NCBI RefSeq assembly: GCF_000389965.1
Contig: NC_021191.1
Coordinates: 3,039,501 to 3,103,500 of the forward strand
Source of the DNA: Actinoplanes sp. N902-109
GTDB taxonomy: Bacteria > Actinomycetota > Actinomycetes > Mycobacteriales > Micromonosporaceae
Reading direction: 5' to 3'
Length of the DNA stretch: 64,000 nt
Below, piece after piece: positions 19,921-28,087 of the stretch. Under the pieces are notes generated by a model that had not been told where the DNA came from, did not search any database, and saw nothing but the letters and a program-made list of their open reading frames with translations. Position 1 is the stretch's first letter, and each line of letters starts with the position of its first letter. Made by a program: the position numbers and the translations under genes.

Positions 19921-20757
19921 TCAGCGGAACGCTTCGAGATTGCGGGCGGCCCAGTCGGCGAACGAGCGAGGAGCCCGGCCGAGGACGTGTTCGATGTCCG
20001 GGCTGATCCTCAGCTCGGCCGCGTTGGGTGCGCCGATGATGTCGAGGGTGTCGTTGGCCAGTTCCTCCGGCATGCTCTGCGCCATGCCGGCCAGCGCTTC
20101 CGCGCGGCTGAGCTCCTGGAATCGCACCGGTTCGCCGAGAGCGGTGGCGATGGCCTGGGTCTGCTCGCGTGGGGTGATGACGGCTGGTCCGGTCAACGCG
20201 AAGATGCTGCTGCTGTGCCGGTCGTCCGTCAGGCACGCCGCTGCCACTTCGGCGATGTCCGCCGGGTCGACGATGGGCACCCCGACGTCGCCGAAGGGTG
20301 CGGCGACCATCCGATGCTGACGGATCGAATCCGCCCACCAGAGGGCGTTGGAGTCGAAACCGCCCGGCCGGAGAATGGCCCAGTCCATACCCGACTTCTG
20401 CACATCGTCCTCCAGCGACCGCATTTTGATCCGGGTCGTGCCGAAGGGCCGGGTCACCACGCCGAGAGTCGAGAGCAGAACGATTTTCTCGACACCTTGG
20501 GCAGCCGCCTCGGCAACAATGTCCTCGGGGCGTGACTCGGCGGCGTGCAGATCGCCGGAAAGCAGCAGGAACAGTGCCTTCGCCCCGTCCAGTGCCGGCT
20601 TCAGGCTCGCGGGATCGGCCAGATCCGCCACCACGTGGCGTACGCCAGGAATGTGTGCCGCGTGCCGGGACACGGTCGTCACCGCTTCACCCGCTGCCGC
20701 CAGTGTCTGTGTCAAGGGTCGGCCGATGTTCCCGGTAGCTCCGGTCACCACGATCAT
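19921..20757 (-). CDS. NmrA-type NAD(P)H-binding oxidoreductase
   Basis: A 278-residue protein. The GATGNIG motif is near residues 6-12, followed by DLADPASLKPALDGAKALFL and the C-terminal helix RSFADWAARNLEAF typical of NmrA/QOR2-like NAD(P)H quinone reductases. GAGGAGC sits 6 bases before the ATG at 20755-20757. It is probably regulated by the nearby HxlR protein. It is related in type, not identical, to the reductase at 1281. Confidence 0.9.
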   Translation of the reverse strand: MIVVTGATGNIGRPLTQTLAAAGEAVTTVSRHAAHIPGVRHVVADLADPASLKPALDGAKALFLLLSGDLHAAESRPEDIVAEAAAQGVEKIVLLSTLGVVTRPFGTTRIKMRSLEDDVQKSGMDWAILRPGGFDSNALWWADSIRQHRMVAAPFGDVGVPIVDPADIAEVAAACLTDDRHSSSIFALTGPAVITPREQTQAIATALGEPVRFQELSRAEALAGMAQSMPEELANDTLDIIGAPNAAELRISPDIEHVLGRAPRSFADWAARNLEAFR

Positions 20758-21025
20758 GGTCAGCTCCTCTGCTCGATTGCTGACCGGGACGCTATTCAGG
20801 TGTCCTCGCCGTTGGTAAGAACGCACCCCGGGGTAAGTCCCGGAAACTGTGGGAGGCCCGCAGTTCACGGAGGCGAACACGAACGCCCGTATGAGGCAGT
20901 TCACATGGATCGGGACGGGCCGGTTCCGGTGGATGTGGCCTGCCGCGAGACGCCGGCCTGCTCGGCTGCCGGACACCGCGGCCGCGGTGTAACCGCGTTC
21001 CGGGGACAGACCGACCTCGTCCGCG

Positions 21026-21394
21026 TTATCCGACCTGCCCGGCGCCGGTCATCCGCCCCACGAGGACGCGCCGGAACAGGCCGTTCGCGTGGTTCGCCGG
21101 GACCACTGTCTCTGGGGCAGCCTCGCGCCCACCAGCTGTGAGCGCTACGGGCGTTCTGCTCAGCTGCATCGGGATGGGCCCGTCGGGCAGGGCCCACGAC
21201 TGCGACATCTCGGACGTGGCGTCATCGATCAGCACGCGAGTGCCGCAGTTCCGGGCCATGGCCCCGGCGGCAGCTCCCGTGGCCTGCGCGGCGACGCACT
21301 GCGGCAGCTCAGCGGCCGGTCCGGCCGACGGGCCCGCCGCGGCGGGAGCAGCCGGCAGGCAGGCGAGGCCGGCGGCGAGCAGAGACGCCGACAA
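21026..21394 (-). pseudogene. Relic of a secreted RHS/WapA-like protein (N-terminal part)
   Basis: A 122-codon frame from a TTG starts with a plausible signal peptide (SASLLAAGLACLPAAPAAAG). It then contains NCGTRVLIDDATSEMSQSWA followed by LPDGPIPMQLSRTPV. The pattern RVxxxxATSExxQxWAxPDG is the early conserved block of large RHS/LamG secreted proteins, where it normally precedes more than a thousand further residues. Here the match ends after about 15 more residues. No good ribosome site is present. It is probably the 5' remnant of a deleted giant gene. Confidence 0.45.
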
Positions 21395-21399
21395 CCCTC

Positions 21400-21645
21400 G
21401 TGCGGGCCGACTCGGTGAGGCGCCGGATGGATGCCCGCCCCGCCGTCTTCATGTATTGCGGTGATTCATTCCTCAGCGCGCTCGGTGTCCGCGAGGCTGT
21501 CCCGGCGCTGCGGGCGGCTTACCAGCGACTGCGGCTTACCGGGGACCGGTGGGATCGTGTCGTCGCGCGCCGAACGGGACGTGCTGAGGGACCGTCATTG
21601 TGACGTGTTGTCTGCGAACCCGGATGGGCGGTAGCGCTGGCCGTC
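21400..21645. other. Short unassigned region
   Basis: A 67-codon plus-strand frame (21400-21603) reads VFMYCGDSFLSALGVREAVP and then LRAAYQRLRLTGDRWDRVV. It is not recognised and has no ribosome site. The rest of the space between the RHS relic and the response-regulator gene holds nothing I can support. Confidence 0.2.
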
Positions 21646-22314
21646 CTAGCCGCCTTGCACCGAACGTTCGGCGAAGCCGGTCAGGTGGGCGTACGCGACG
21701 GCGTGGGTTCGGTCGCGCAGCTGCAGCTTGCGGAGGATGTTCGAGATGTGGGTTTTGACGGTCTGCTCGCCGATGTGCAGTTCGCGGGCGATCTCGGCGT
21801 TGCTGCGGGCCCGTGACAGCGATTGCAGCACTTGTCGTTCGCGGCCGGTCAGCTGGTTCAGCTCCGCGGGCAGCGTGACCGGGTCCAGGGCGTCGGCGAA
21901 GCGGGTGAGGTGCCGGCGCACGATCGAGGGGTCGATCAGGACGTCGCCGCGGGCGGCGATGCGCACGGCCGCGATGAGCTCCTCCGGCGGCATCGACTTG
22001 AGCAGGAAGCCACGGGCGCCCGCGTGCACGGCCCGGTGGACGTACTCGTCGGTGTCATGGGTGGTCAGCACGACGATCTGGGTGCGGTTGCCGGGCACGG
22101 CCAGGATGGCCTCGGCCGCACCCAGCCCGTCGCGGCGCGGCATGCGGATGTCGAGGACCGCCACGTCCGGTCGCAGCCGCTGGACCTCGGCGACGGCTTG
22201 CTCGCCGTCGGCTGCCTCCGCCACGCACCGCAGGTCGTCCTGGGTGTCGAGGATCGCCCGGAACCCGGTGCGGAACCCCTCGTGGTCATCGGCGATCAGC
22301 ACCGAGATCGTCAT
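21646..22314 (-). CDS. NarL/LuxR-type response regulator
   Basis: A 222-residue response regulator. The receiver domain (1-120) has the acidic pair ADDHE, phosphoacceptor in AVLDIRM and Lys in FLLKSMP. The C-terminal LuxR HTH (about 155-215) has LTGRERQVLQSLSRARSNAE and EQTVKTHISNILRKL. Its ATG overlaps the stop of the kinase gene (ATGA). The pair is a typical actinobacterial NarL-type system, target unknown; the divergent membrane hydrolase is a candidate. Confidence 0.95.
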   Translation of the reverse strand: MTISVLIADDHEGFRTGFRAILDTQDDLRCVAEAADGEQAVAEVQRLRPDVAVLDIRMPRRDGLGAAEAILAVPGNRTQIVVLTTHDTDEYVHRAVHAGARGFLLKSMPPEELIAAVRIAARGDVLIDPSIVRRHLTRFADALDPVTLPAELNQLTGRERQVLQSLSRARSNAEIARELHIGEQTVKTHISNILRKLQLRDRTHAVAYAHLTGFAERSVQGG

Positions 22315-23477
22315 GTCAGCTCCTGCAGATCGAAGAGGACCGAGGTGCTCCACGTACGGGCGGGCGTACCCGGACCGGCGCGCAGCCGGCCTCCGAGGGC
22401 GTGAACGCGGTCGCCGATCCCGGCCAGTCCCCGCCCGCCGGGGCTTGCTGGGCCCGCCGACCGGTACGGGTTGCGTGTCTCGACCTCGACCGTGGTGCCC
22501 GTGTAGCGGACGGCGACGGTGATGACGCCGCCGTCGCCGTGGCGCAGGGCGTTGGTCAGCATCTCCTGGGCCACGCGGTAGAGCGCGGCGTCGACCGCCG
22601 GTGGCAGCACGAACGGCTCGCCGGTGACCTCCAGCCGGACCGGGATGGCGGCCGTCCGGAAGCCACGCAGCAGATCGTCGATGTCGCCCAGGCCCCGGTG
22701 GCCGGCGGACCGTCCCCCGTGCAGCACGTCCAGCATGTCGCGCAGATCGCCGAGCGCTGAGCGGCTGGCGTCCTCCACCGACCGCAGCGACGAGAGTGCG
22801 GACGGGTCGGCAGCTGTGCGCGCCAGCCGCAGCCGGGCGGCACCGGCGTGGGCGCTGATCGCGCTGACGTGATGGGTGACCACGTCGTGCAGGTCCCGGG
22901 CGATCCCGGCCCGGTCGGCGGCCACGGCCCGGCGTACCGCCTCGTGGGCGTCGCGTTCCTCCTGCTCGCTCTGCCGGCGCAGCTCGTCGAGGTGCTCGCG
23001 CCGGGCGGTCGTGTAGCGGCCCACCACCCAGGGCACCAGGCCGGTCTTGAGGGCGGCGACGAGCAGGGTGCCGTCCAGGGAGTAGCCGCGCGCCAGGAAC
23101 GCCGGCACCAGGCCTGCCAGCACCACCGCGAGCCAGGCCGCCGCGGGTGCACCGCGCAGCCAGGCCCCTGCCCGGTACGAGGCGACGAGCAGACCGGCCT
23201 CGTTGAGCCGCAGGCTCGACGGGGGTCCCTGCAGCAGCAGGGCGCCGCCGGCGTTGATCGCCACGGCGGCCGCGGCGACCCAGCCCGACCAGCGGGTGCG
23301 GGTGGCCAGCAGCGCATCGGCCACGACGACGGCGCCCAGCGCCACCGACCAGCCGAGGGAACCGGCGCACGACAGGTCCTGCACCACGAACGCCAGCACG
23401 TCCACGACCCCGCACGCACCGGCCACCAGCAGCGACTGGCGGGCCAGATAGCGGCGCGCCCGGTCGGAACGACTCAC
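22311..23477 (-). CDS. Sensor histidine kinase (HisKA_3 type)
   Basis: A 388-residue kinase. Four to five membrane helices span residues 15-150, then a coiled linker (REHLDELRRQSEQEERDAHE), the HisKA_3 phosphoacceptor IARDLHDVVTHHVS, and an HATPase with ALRHGDGGVITVAV and GGRGLAGIGDRV. It is partner of the NarL-type regulator. The start is uncertain: GTG at 23475-23477 gives the usual short basic head, while ATG at 23517-23519 adds 14 residues. Neither has a good ribosome site. Confidence 0.9.
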   Translation of the reverse strand: MSRSDRARRYLARQSLLVAGACGVVDVLAFVVQDLSCAGSLGWSVALGAVVVADALLATRTRWSGWVAAAAVAINAGGALLLQGPPSSLRLNEAGLLVASYRAGAWLRGAPAAAWLAVVLAGLVPAFLARGYSLDGTLLVAALKTGLVPWVVGRYTTARREHLDELRRQSEQEERDAHEAVRRAVAADRAGIARDLHDVVTHHVSAISAHAGAARLRLARTAADPSALSSLRSVEDASRSALGDLRDMLDVLHGGRSAGHRGLGDIDDLLRGFRTAAIPVRLEVTGEPFVLPPAVDAALYRVAQEMLTNALRHGDGGVITVAVRYTGTTVEVETRNPYRSAGPASPGGRGLAGIGDRVHALGGRLRAGPGTPARTWSTSVLFDLQELT

Positions 23478-23550
23478 CCGGTGATCATGGTCGCTGCCCG
23501 GCCTGCCTGCCTCCCCCATGGGAGGGAGGTTACGGGTGCCGCCGAGGCCC

Positions 23551-23564
23551 TACCTTGGGCGGTC
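23551..23564 (+). promoter_or_regulatory. Possible leaderless promoter -10 element
   Basis: TACCTT at 23551-23556 fits the actinobacterial -10 form TAnnnT and lies 8 bases before the ATG at 23565. No Shine-Dalgarno site is present. Leaderless transcription of the membrane hydrolase gene is likely. Confidence 0.35.
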
Positions 23565-25553
23565 ATGAAACCCATCCGGGCTGTCGCCCTGGTCGTGACC
23601 GCCGGCGTCGTCGTGACGCTCGGCCTGCTCACCGTGTGGCCGTCGGGCACCCTGGCCGTACCGGACGGGGCGCGCGCCGGGGATCTGGCGATGAGCGACT
23701 GCGACTACCGCACCGAGGCGGGCACCGTACGCGCCCAGTGCGGCACTCTGGTCGTACCGGAGAACCGGCGTGACCCGGCCGCGGACCTGATCGCCCTGCC
23801 GGTCGTCCGGATCCCTGCCGCCGCGCCGACGCCGCGCGAACCGATCTTCCGGCTCGGTGGCGGGCCCGGCTCCACGAACATGACCTTCCCCGAGGCGAGC
23901 CGGCTCACCGCCGAGCACGACGTGGTGCTGGTCGGCTACCGGGGCGTCGACGGCTCCCGGCGGCTCGACTGCCCCGAGGTCACCGGGATGCGGCAGGCCA
24001 AGGGCGACCTCGTCGGTGCGCAGTCGCAGCAGGCCGTCCGGTTGGCGTTCACCGCGTGTGCCCGGCGCCTCACCGGCGACGGCGTCGATCTGACCGGTTA
24101 CTCCGCCGCCCAGCGTGTGGACGACCTCGAAGCCGCCCGCACCGCGCTCGGCTACTCGAGGATCAACCTGGTCAGCTCGAGCGCGGGCACCCGTACCGCG
24201 ATGGTCTATGCCTGGCGGCACCCCGCGTCCCTGCTGCGCTCGGCGATGGTGTCGGTCAACCCGCCCGGCCACATGGTCTGGGACCCCTCGATCACCGACA
24301 ACCAGATTTCCCGGTACGCCCAGCTGTGTGCCGCTGACCCGCGGTGCTCGACCCGCACCGGGGATCTGGCGGCCTCGATGCGTGACGTCCCGCAGCGGTG
24401 GGGTCCGTTCCGCATCCACGAGGGCAGTGTCCGGGCCGCGAGCATGTTCGGCATGCAGAACAACGGCCGTGCCTCCGCCCCGCTGAACGCGCCCACCGTG
24501 ATCGACGCGCACCTCAGCGGGCCGGGCGCGCTGTGGGCCATGACCCTGCTCGGGGAGAACCAGCTGCCCAGCTCGATCGTGTGGGGCGAGTTCGCGTCGT
24601 TCGCCATGCTCGACGCGCCCGCCGCGGCCGACTTCTACCGGGCCGGCGGGGACCCCGGGTCGATTCTGCGCAGCGAGGGCACGGACTTCCTCTGGGGCGG
24701 GCCCGACGGCTTCGCCACGGTCTGGCCGGACAGCCCGGACAACGCGCCCTACCGCACCGCGCAGCCGAGCACCGTCGAGACCCTGCTGGTCAGCGGCACG
24801 GTCGACTTCTCCACCCCGGCCCAGCTGGCCACCGACGAGCTGCTGCCCCTGCTGTCCAAGGGCCGCCAGGTGATCCTGCCCGAGCTCGGCCACACCGGCG
24901 ACTTCTGGGAGCAGGCCGACGCGAGCACCCGCCTGCTGACGAGCTTCTTCGACACCGGCACGGCCGACGACTCGGCGTTCGGGACGCGCCCGGTGGACTT
25001 CGATCCGGGACTGACGGCCATGTCCACCATCGCCACCGTTCTGGTCGCTCTGACCGTGGGTGGATCGCTGGTGGCCCTGGTCCTGCTGGCTGTGCTGATC
25101 CGCCGGGCCCGCCGGGGCGGATTCAGCCCCCGGGCCGGAATGTGGCTGCGGATCGTGACCCCGCTGCCGCTGGGTCTCGGTGGCTGGTTCCTGGCCGCCC
25201 TGCTCGACTGGACCCTGGGTCTGGACGCCTATGTGTTCGGCACGGGCGTGGTCGTGCCCGCCGTCGGCGCGGCCGTCGGCATCGGCGCCTGGGCGGCCTG
25301 GCTCCGGCCCGGCCGAGCCGGCCGCACCGCACCGGCGGTGACTGTCGGCGCAGCCGTCGCCGGTGCCCTGCTGGGCTACAGCGCCGGATCCGCCTTGACA
25401 GCTCCGCTGACCGCGATCGCCGGAGCGGCCGCCGCGGCGAACCTCGCCCTGGTGATCCTCGAGATCCGCCAAGGCGCCGGGGACTCCGCGCGCCGCAGCG
25501 CCACCGGCGCGCGCCACAGCGAAAGGCTCGCCGCAGTCGCGCCGCAGGAGTGA
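23565..25553 (+). CDS. Alpha/beta hydrolase with C-terminal membrane domain
   Basis: A 662-residue protein with an N-terminal signal/anchor helix (residues 5-28) and an extracellular alpha/beta hydrolase. It has LGGGPGS oxyanion region, LVSSSAGTRTAM nucleophile elbow and TAP-like C-terminal segment LLVSGTVDFSTPAQLA with His in ELGHTGDF. About 150 further residues carry five to six membrane helices. SCO-type tripeptidyl aminopeptidases normally end after the hydrolase; the membrane tail is unusual. It is divergent from the two-component genes, so that system may control it. Confidence 0.82.
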   Translation: MKPIRAVALVVTAGVVVTLGLLTVWPSGTLAVPDGARAGDLAMSDCDYRTEAGTVRAQCGTLVVPENRRDPAADLIALPVVRIPAAAPTPREPIFRLGGGPGSTNMTFPEASRLTAEHDVVLVGYRGVDGSRRLDCPEVTGMRQAKGDLVGAQSQQAVRLAFTACARRLTGDGVDLTGYSAAQRVDDLEAARTALGYSRINLVSSSAGTRTAMVYAWRHPASLLRSAMVSVNPPGHMVWDPSITDNQISRYAQLCAADPRCSTRTGDLAASMRDVPQRWGPFRIHEGSVRAASMFGMQNNGRASAPLNAPTVIDAHLSGPGALWAMTLLGENQLPSSIVWGEFASFAMLDAPAAADFYRAGGDPGSILRSEGTDFLWGGPDGFATVWPDSPDNAPYRTAQPSTVETLLVSGTVDFSTPAQLATDELLPLLSKGRQVILPELGHTGDFWEQADASTRLLTSFFDTGTADDSAFGTRPVDFDPGLTAMSTIATVLVALTVGGSLVALVLLAVLIRRARRGGFSPRAGMWLRIVTPLPLGLGGWFLAALLDWTLGLDAYVFGTGVVVPAVGAAVGIGAWAAWLRPGRAGRTAPAVTVGAAVAGALLGYSAGSALTAPLTAIAGAAAAANLALVILEIRQGAGDSARRSATGARHSERLAAVAPQE

Positions 25554-25598
25554 ACCACCACGGGCGGACGGAGCTTTGTCTCAGCGATCTCCGAGGCC

Positions 25599-25626
25599 GT
25601 CGGTGACCGCGACGGCGGTCACCGAC
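25599..25626. terminator. Strong hairpin between convergent genes
   Basis: GTCGGTGACCGC and GCGGTCACCGAC form a perfect 12-bp stem with the 4-base loop GACG. It lies between the convergent membrane hydrolase and chloroperoxidase-like genes and could terminate both. Confidence 0.7.
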
Positions 25627-25645
25627 CGTCCCGGGGGCCCACGGG

Positions 25646-26464
25646 TCAGGACCGGATGAACGCCAGCAGGTCCGGGTTGAGCACATCGGCGTGCGTCGTC
25701 AGCATGCCGTGCGGATAACCCTCGTACGTCTTGAGGCTCCCGTTCTTCAGATGGTCGACCGCCCGCGGCACCGAACTGTGGAACGGCACGATCTGGTCGT
25801 CAGTGCCATGCATGACCAGGACCGGAACCGTGATGCGTTCGAGGTCCGCGGTGTAGTCCTCCTTCCACGACAACACCGTCTCGTACGCCGCCTGGATGCT
25901 GCCCGACATGCCCTGCCGCCACCAGTTCGCGATGACGGCCTCCGACGGCACGGCGCCGGGCCGGTTGTAGCTGTAGAACGGTCCCTCCGGCACCTCGCGG
26001 AAGAATTCCGCCCGGTTCTTCAGGATGCCCGCCTGCACCGCGTCGAACCACTCCGGCGGCTGCCCGGCCGGGTTCTCCGCGGACTGCTGCATGGTCGGCG
26101 TCAGCGACGCGACCAGCACCGCCTTCGCCACCCGGTCCTGATGCCGGGCCACGTAACGGGCCACCTCACCGCCGCCGGTGGAGTGTCCGACGTGCACGGC
26201 GTCGCGCAGATCGAGGCGCTCGGTCAGCGCCGCCAGATCGGCGACCCACGTGTCGATGTCGTTGCCGGTGCCGACCTGCGACGACCGGCCGTTGCTGCGC
26301 CGGTCGTGGGCGATCACCCGGTAACCCCGGTGCAGGAAGTAGATCATCTGGGCGTCCCAGTCGTCGGCCGTCAGCGGCCATCCGTGGCTGAAGACTATCG
26401 GCTGGCCCGAACCCCAGTCCTTGTAGAAGATGTCCACGCCGTCCGAGGTGGTGATGAATGGCAT
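25646..26464 (-). CDS. Alpha/beta hydrolase, non-heme chloroperoxidase/arylesterase type
   Basis: A 272-residue hydrolase close to cofactor-free haloperoxidases: oxyanion HGWPL, RGYRVIAHDRR, nucleophile elbow HVGHSTGGGE (Ser), acid in MHGTDDQIVP, and His in YPHGMLTTH. It is the standard length with no signal peptide. GAGGAA precedes the ATG at 26462-26464. Substrates are probably short esters or lactones; haloperoxidase activity in this family is often a side reaction. Confidence 0.92.
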   Translation of the reverse strand: MPFITTSDGVDIFYKDWGSGQPIVFSHGWPLTADDWDAQMIYFLHRGYRVIAHDRRSNGRSSQVGTGNDIDTWVADLAALTERLDLRDAVHVGHSTGGGEVARYVARHQDRVAKAVLVASLTPTMQQSAENPAGQPPEWFDAVQAGILKNRAEFFREVPEGPFYSYNRPGAVPSEAVIANWWRQGMSGSIQAAYETVLSWKEDYTADLERITVPVLVMHGTDDQIVPFHSSVPRAVDHLKNGSLKTYEGYPHGMLTTHADVLNPDLLAFIRS

Positions 26465-26744
26465 TGCATCGTTCCTCTCTGTAGCGTCGGCCACCATTGA
26501 ACGAGGTCCGACATGATTTTTGGTGAACGACCGCAACGACCGGTCCAGCATCCGTCAACTAGTACGGCAACGGCAGTCGGCAGGCGAGACGGTGGAGCTG
26601 GACCGGTTGCCGCCCGTTTCGCTGGCCGGGCTCCGGCACCGCGCCCACTCTGCCGTAGATGGCTGTGGTCCTGGTCGGGCTGTCAGCGGCAGGACGCGGG
26701 GCATTCGTCCTGGCATACTTCGTCCATCTTGGAATGGAGAGTGT

Positions 26745-27065
26745 ATGTACGAGTCTGAAGCCCGGTGGCGCGAAGTCGACGACTACTTCGTCGACACCCT
26801 GGTGCCGGAGGATGACGCCCTGGAAGCGGCACGGCGAAGCGGACACCTGACCACGATGCCGAGTGCGGAGGTCGCCCCGAACCAGGGCCGGTTGCTCGCG
26901 CTGCTGGCGCAGATGTCGGGTGCCAGGCGTGCGGATGAGCGGGTCCGCGGCGTTCGCCGGGTGCTGGAGGACATTGCCAAGGACCCGAGGCTGGAGGCGA
27001 CCGCCCTGCAGACGGTGGGCTCGAAGGGCTGGGACGGCCTGACGATCATTCGTCGCACCTCGTGA
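26745..27065 (+). pseudogene. O-methyltransferase with its catalytic core deleted in frame
   Basis: A 106-codon frame from ATG with GGAG at 26735. The first 60 residues (VDDYFVDTLVPEDDALEAAR, EVAPNQGRLLALLAQMSGAR) match the N-terminus of class I caffeoyl-CoA-type O-methyltransferases. The last 45 (VRGVRRVLEDIAKDPRLEAT, ALQTVGSKGWDGLTI) match their C-terminus. Intact members have about 220 residues. The missing 110-120 hold the SAM-binding GTxxGYST motif and the metal-binding Asp residues, so the product cannot methylate. The junction is in frame and the stop overlaps the next start (GTGA). Confidence 0.75.
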
Positions 27066-27781
27066 CGCGCCCTGCGTCGCGAGATGGCGGCAAGACGCCG
27101 GACACCGCCGGCGGGACGTTGGAGGCGTTCCGGGAAGAGTCCGACGCTTTCATCGGCGCGCTGGCCGAGCTGCCCATGTCGGCCTGGGACCGCCGTACCC
27201 GGTGTGATCCCTGGCAGGTGCGCGATGTGGTCGCGCACGTGATCACCGTGCTGGCCCGGGTGCCGGACATGATTGCTGCACCTGCACCCGCCCGGCCGGA
27301 TACCACCGCCACCGACTACTACCGTGCGGATCATCGGTTCAGCGACACCGCCAACGCGGACCGGATACGGATGTCGCAACAGCGGGCCGCCGTTCGCGAC
27401 GCCACGTCGCTCGTGCAGGACCTGACCGTGACGGCGCAGTCGGTGATCACCCATTGCCGTCAGGAACCGATCGGCCGCATCGTCGAGACCAGGCACGGCG
27501 ATGCGATGCTGCTCCCGGAGTTTCTCAGCACGCGCATCGTCGAGTTGGCCGTACACGGTTTGGACGTCGCGGACGCGGCGGGCCGGCGACCCTGGCTCAC
27601 CACCGCGGCTGCCGAACACCTGCAGCGGCTGTTGTTCGGTCCGGACTGGCTCACGTCGGTCACGGCGCTCGGCTGGGATGCGGTCACGCTCGTACGGAAG
27701 ACGACCGGTCGTGGCCCCGTCACAGCGCAGGAGGACGCCGAGTTGAGAAGGCGAGGACTGCGCAGGCTGACGCTCGGCTGA
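27062..27781 (+). CDS. TIGR03083/maleylpyruvate-isomerase-type (DinB-like) protein
   Basis: A 239-residue four-helix-bundle protein with DPWQVRDVVAHVITVLARV carrying the conserved metal-site His, FLSTRIVELAVHGLDVADA, and a C-terminal SCP2-like tail. Relatives include mycothiol-dependent maleylpyruvate isomerase and many actinobacterial proteins of unknown role that probably act with mycothiol. The GTG start overlaps the stop of the deleted O-methyltransferase gene, so its translation may depend on that remnant. Confidence 0.82.
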   Translation: MTRPASRDGGKTPDTAGGTLEAFREESDAFIGALAELPMSAWDRRTRCDPWQVRDVVAHVITVLARVPDMIAAPAPARPDTTATDYYRADHRFSDTANADRIRMSQQRAAVRDATSLVQDLTVTAQSVITHCRQEPIGRIVETRHGDAMLLPEFLSTRIVELAVHGLDVADAAGRRPWLTTAAAEHLQRLLFGPDWLTSVTALGWDAVTLVRKTTGRGPVTAQEDAELRRRGLRRLTLG

Positions 27782-27937
27782 GGGGTGCCGGTCACCAGCG
27801 GGCCCGGGTGTTTCTCCGGTTCGCCGCCCTTCATGCCCGCGGTGAGCGAGGCCGGCCAGGGGTGATGCAGAACGCGCAGACAGCCGTATTACTCCGAGTC
27901 ACCATGCGGTGAGGTGGGCGTGGTGACCATCGCGCAC

Positions 27938-27960
27938 CGAGGGCGGCGCCGCCGCCCTCG
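27938..27960. terminator. GC-rich hairpin
   Basis: CGAGGGCGGC and GCCGCCCTCG form a perfect 10-bp stem with a 3-base loop, about 155 bases after the TIGR03083 gene. The remaining intergenic bases up to 28087 hold the M36 protease promoter region but no identifiable -10. Confidence 0.5.
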
Positions 27961-28087
27961 TGCTGCGGATCAGCAGTGCTGATTCATTCGAAATTCAGAG
28001 CGCCCGTGTTGCATTGCCCGCGGTTCGTGACCGCTGCCGGTCCGGCACCGGCTGACCGCGGTCACGCTACGTTCTGGGAGTTGCTTC

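Noticed and set aside
23550..25517. 655-codon minus-strand frame opposite the membrane hydrolase
   Set aside because: Antisense shadow; composition is typical of reversed GC-rich codons.
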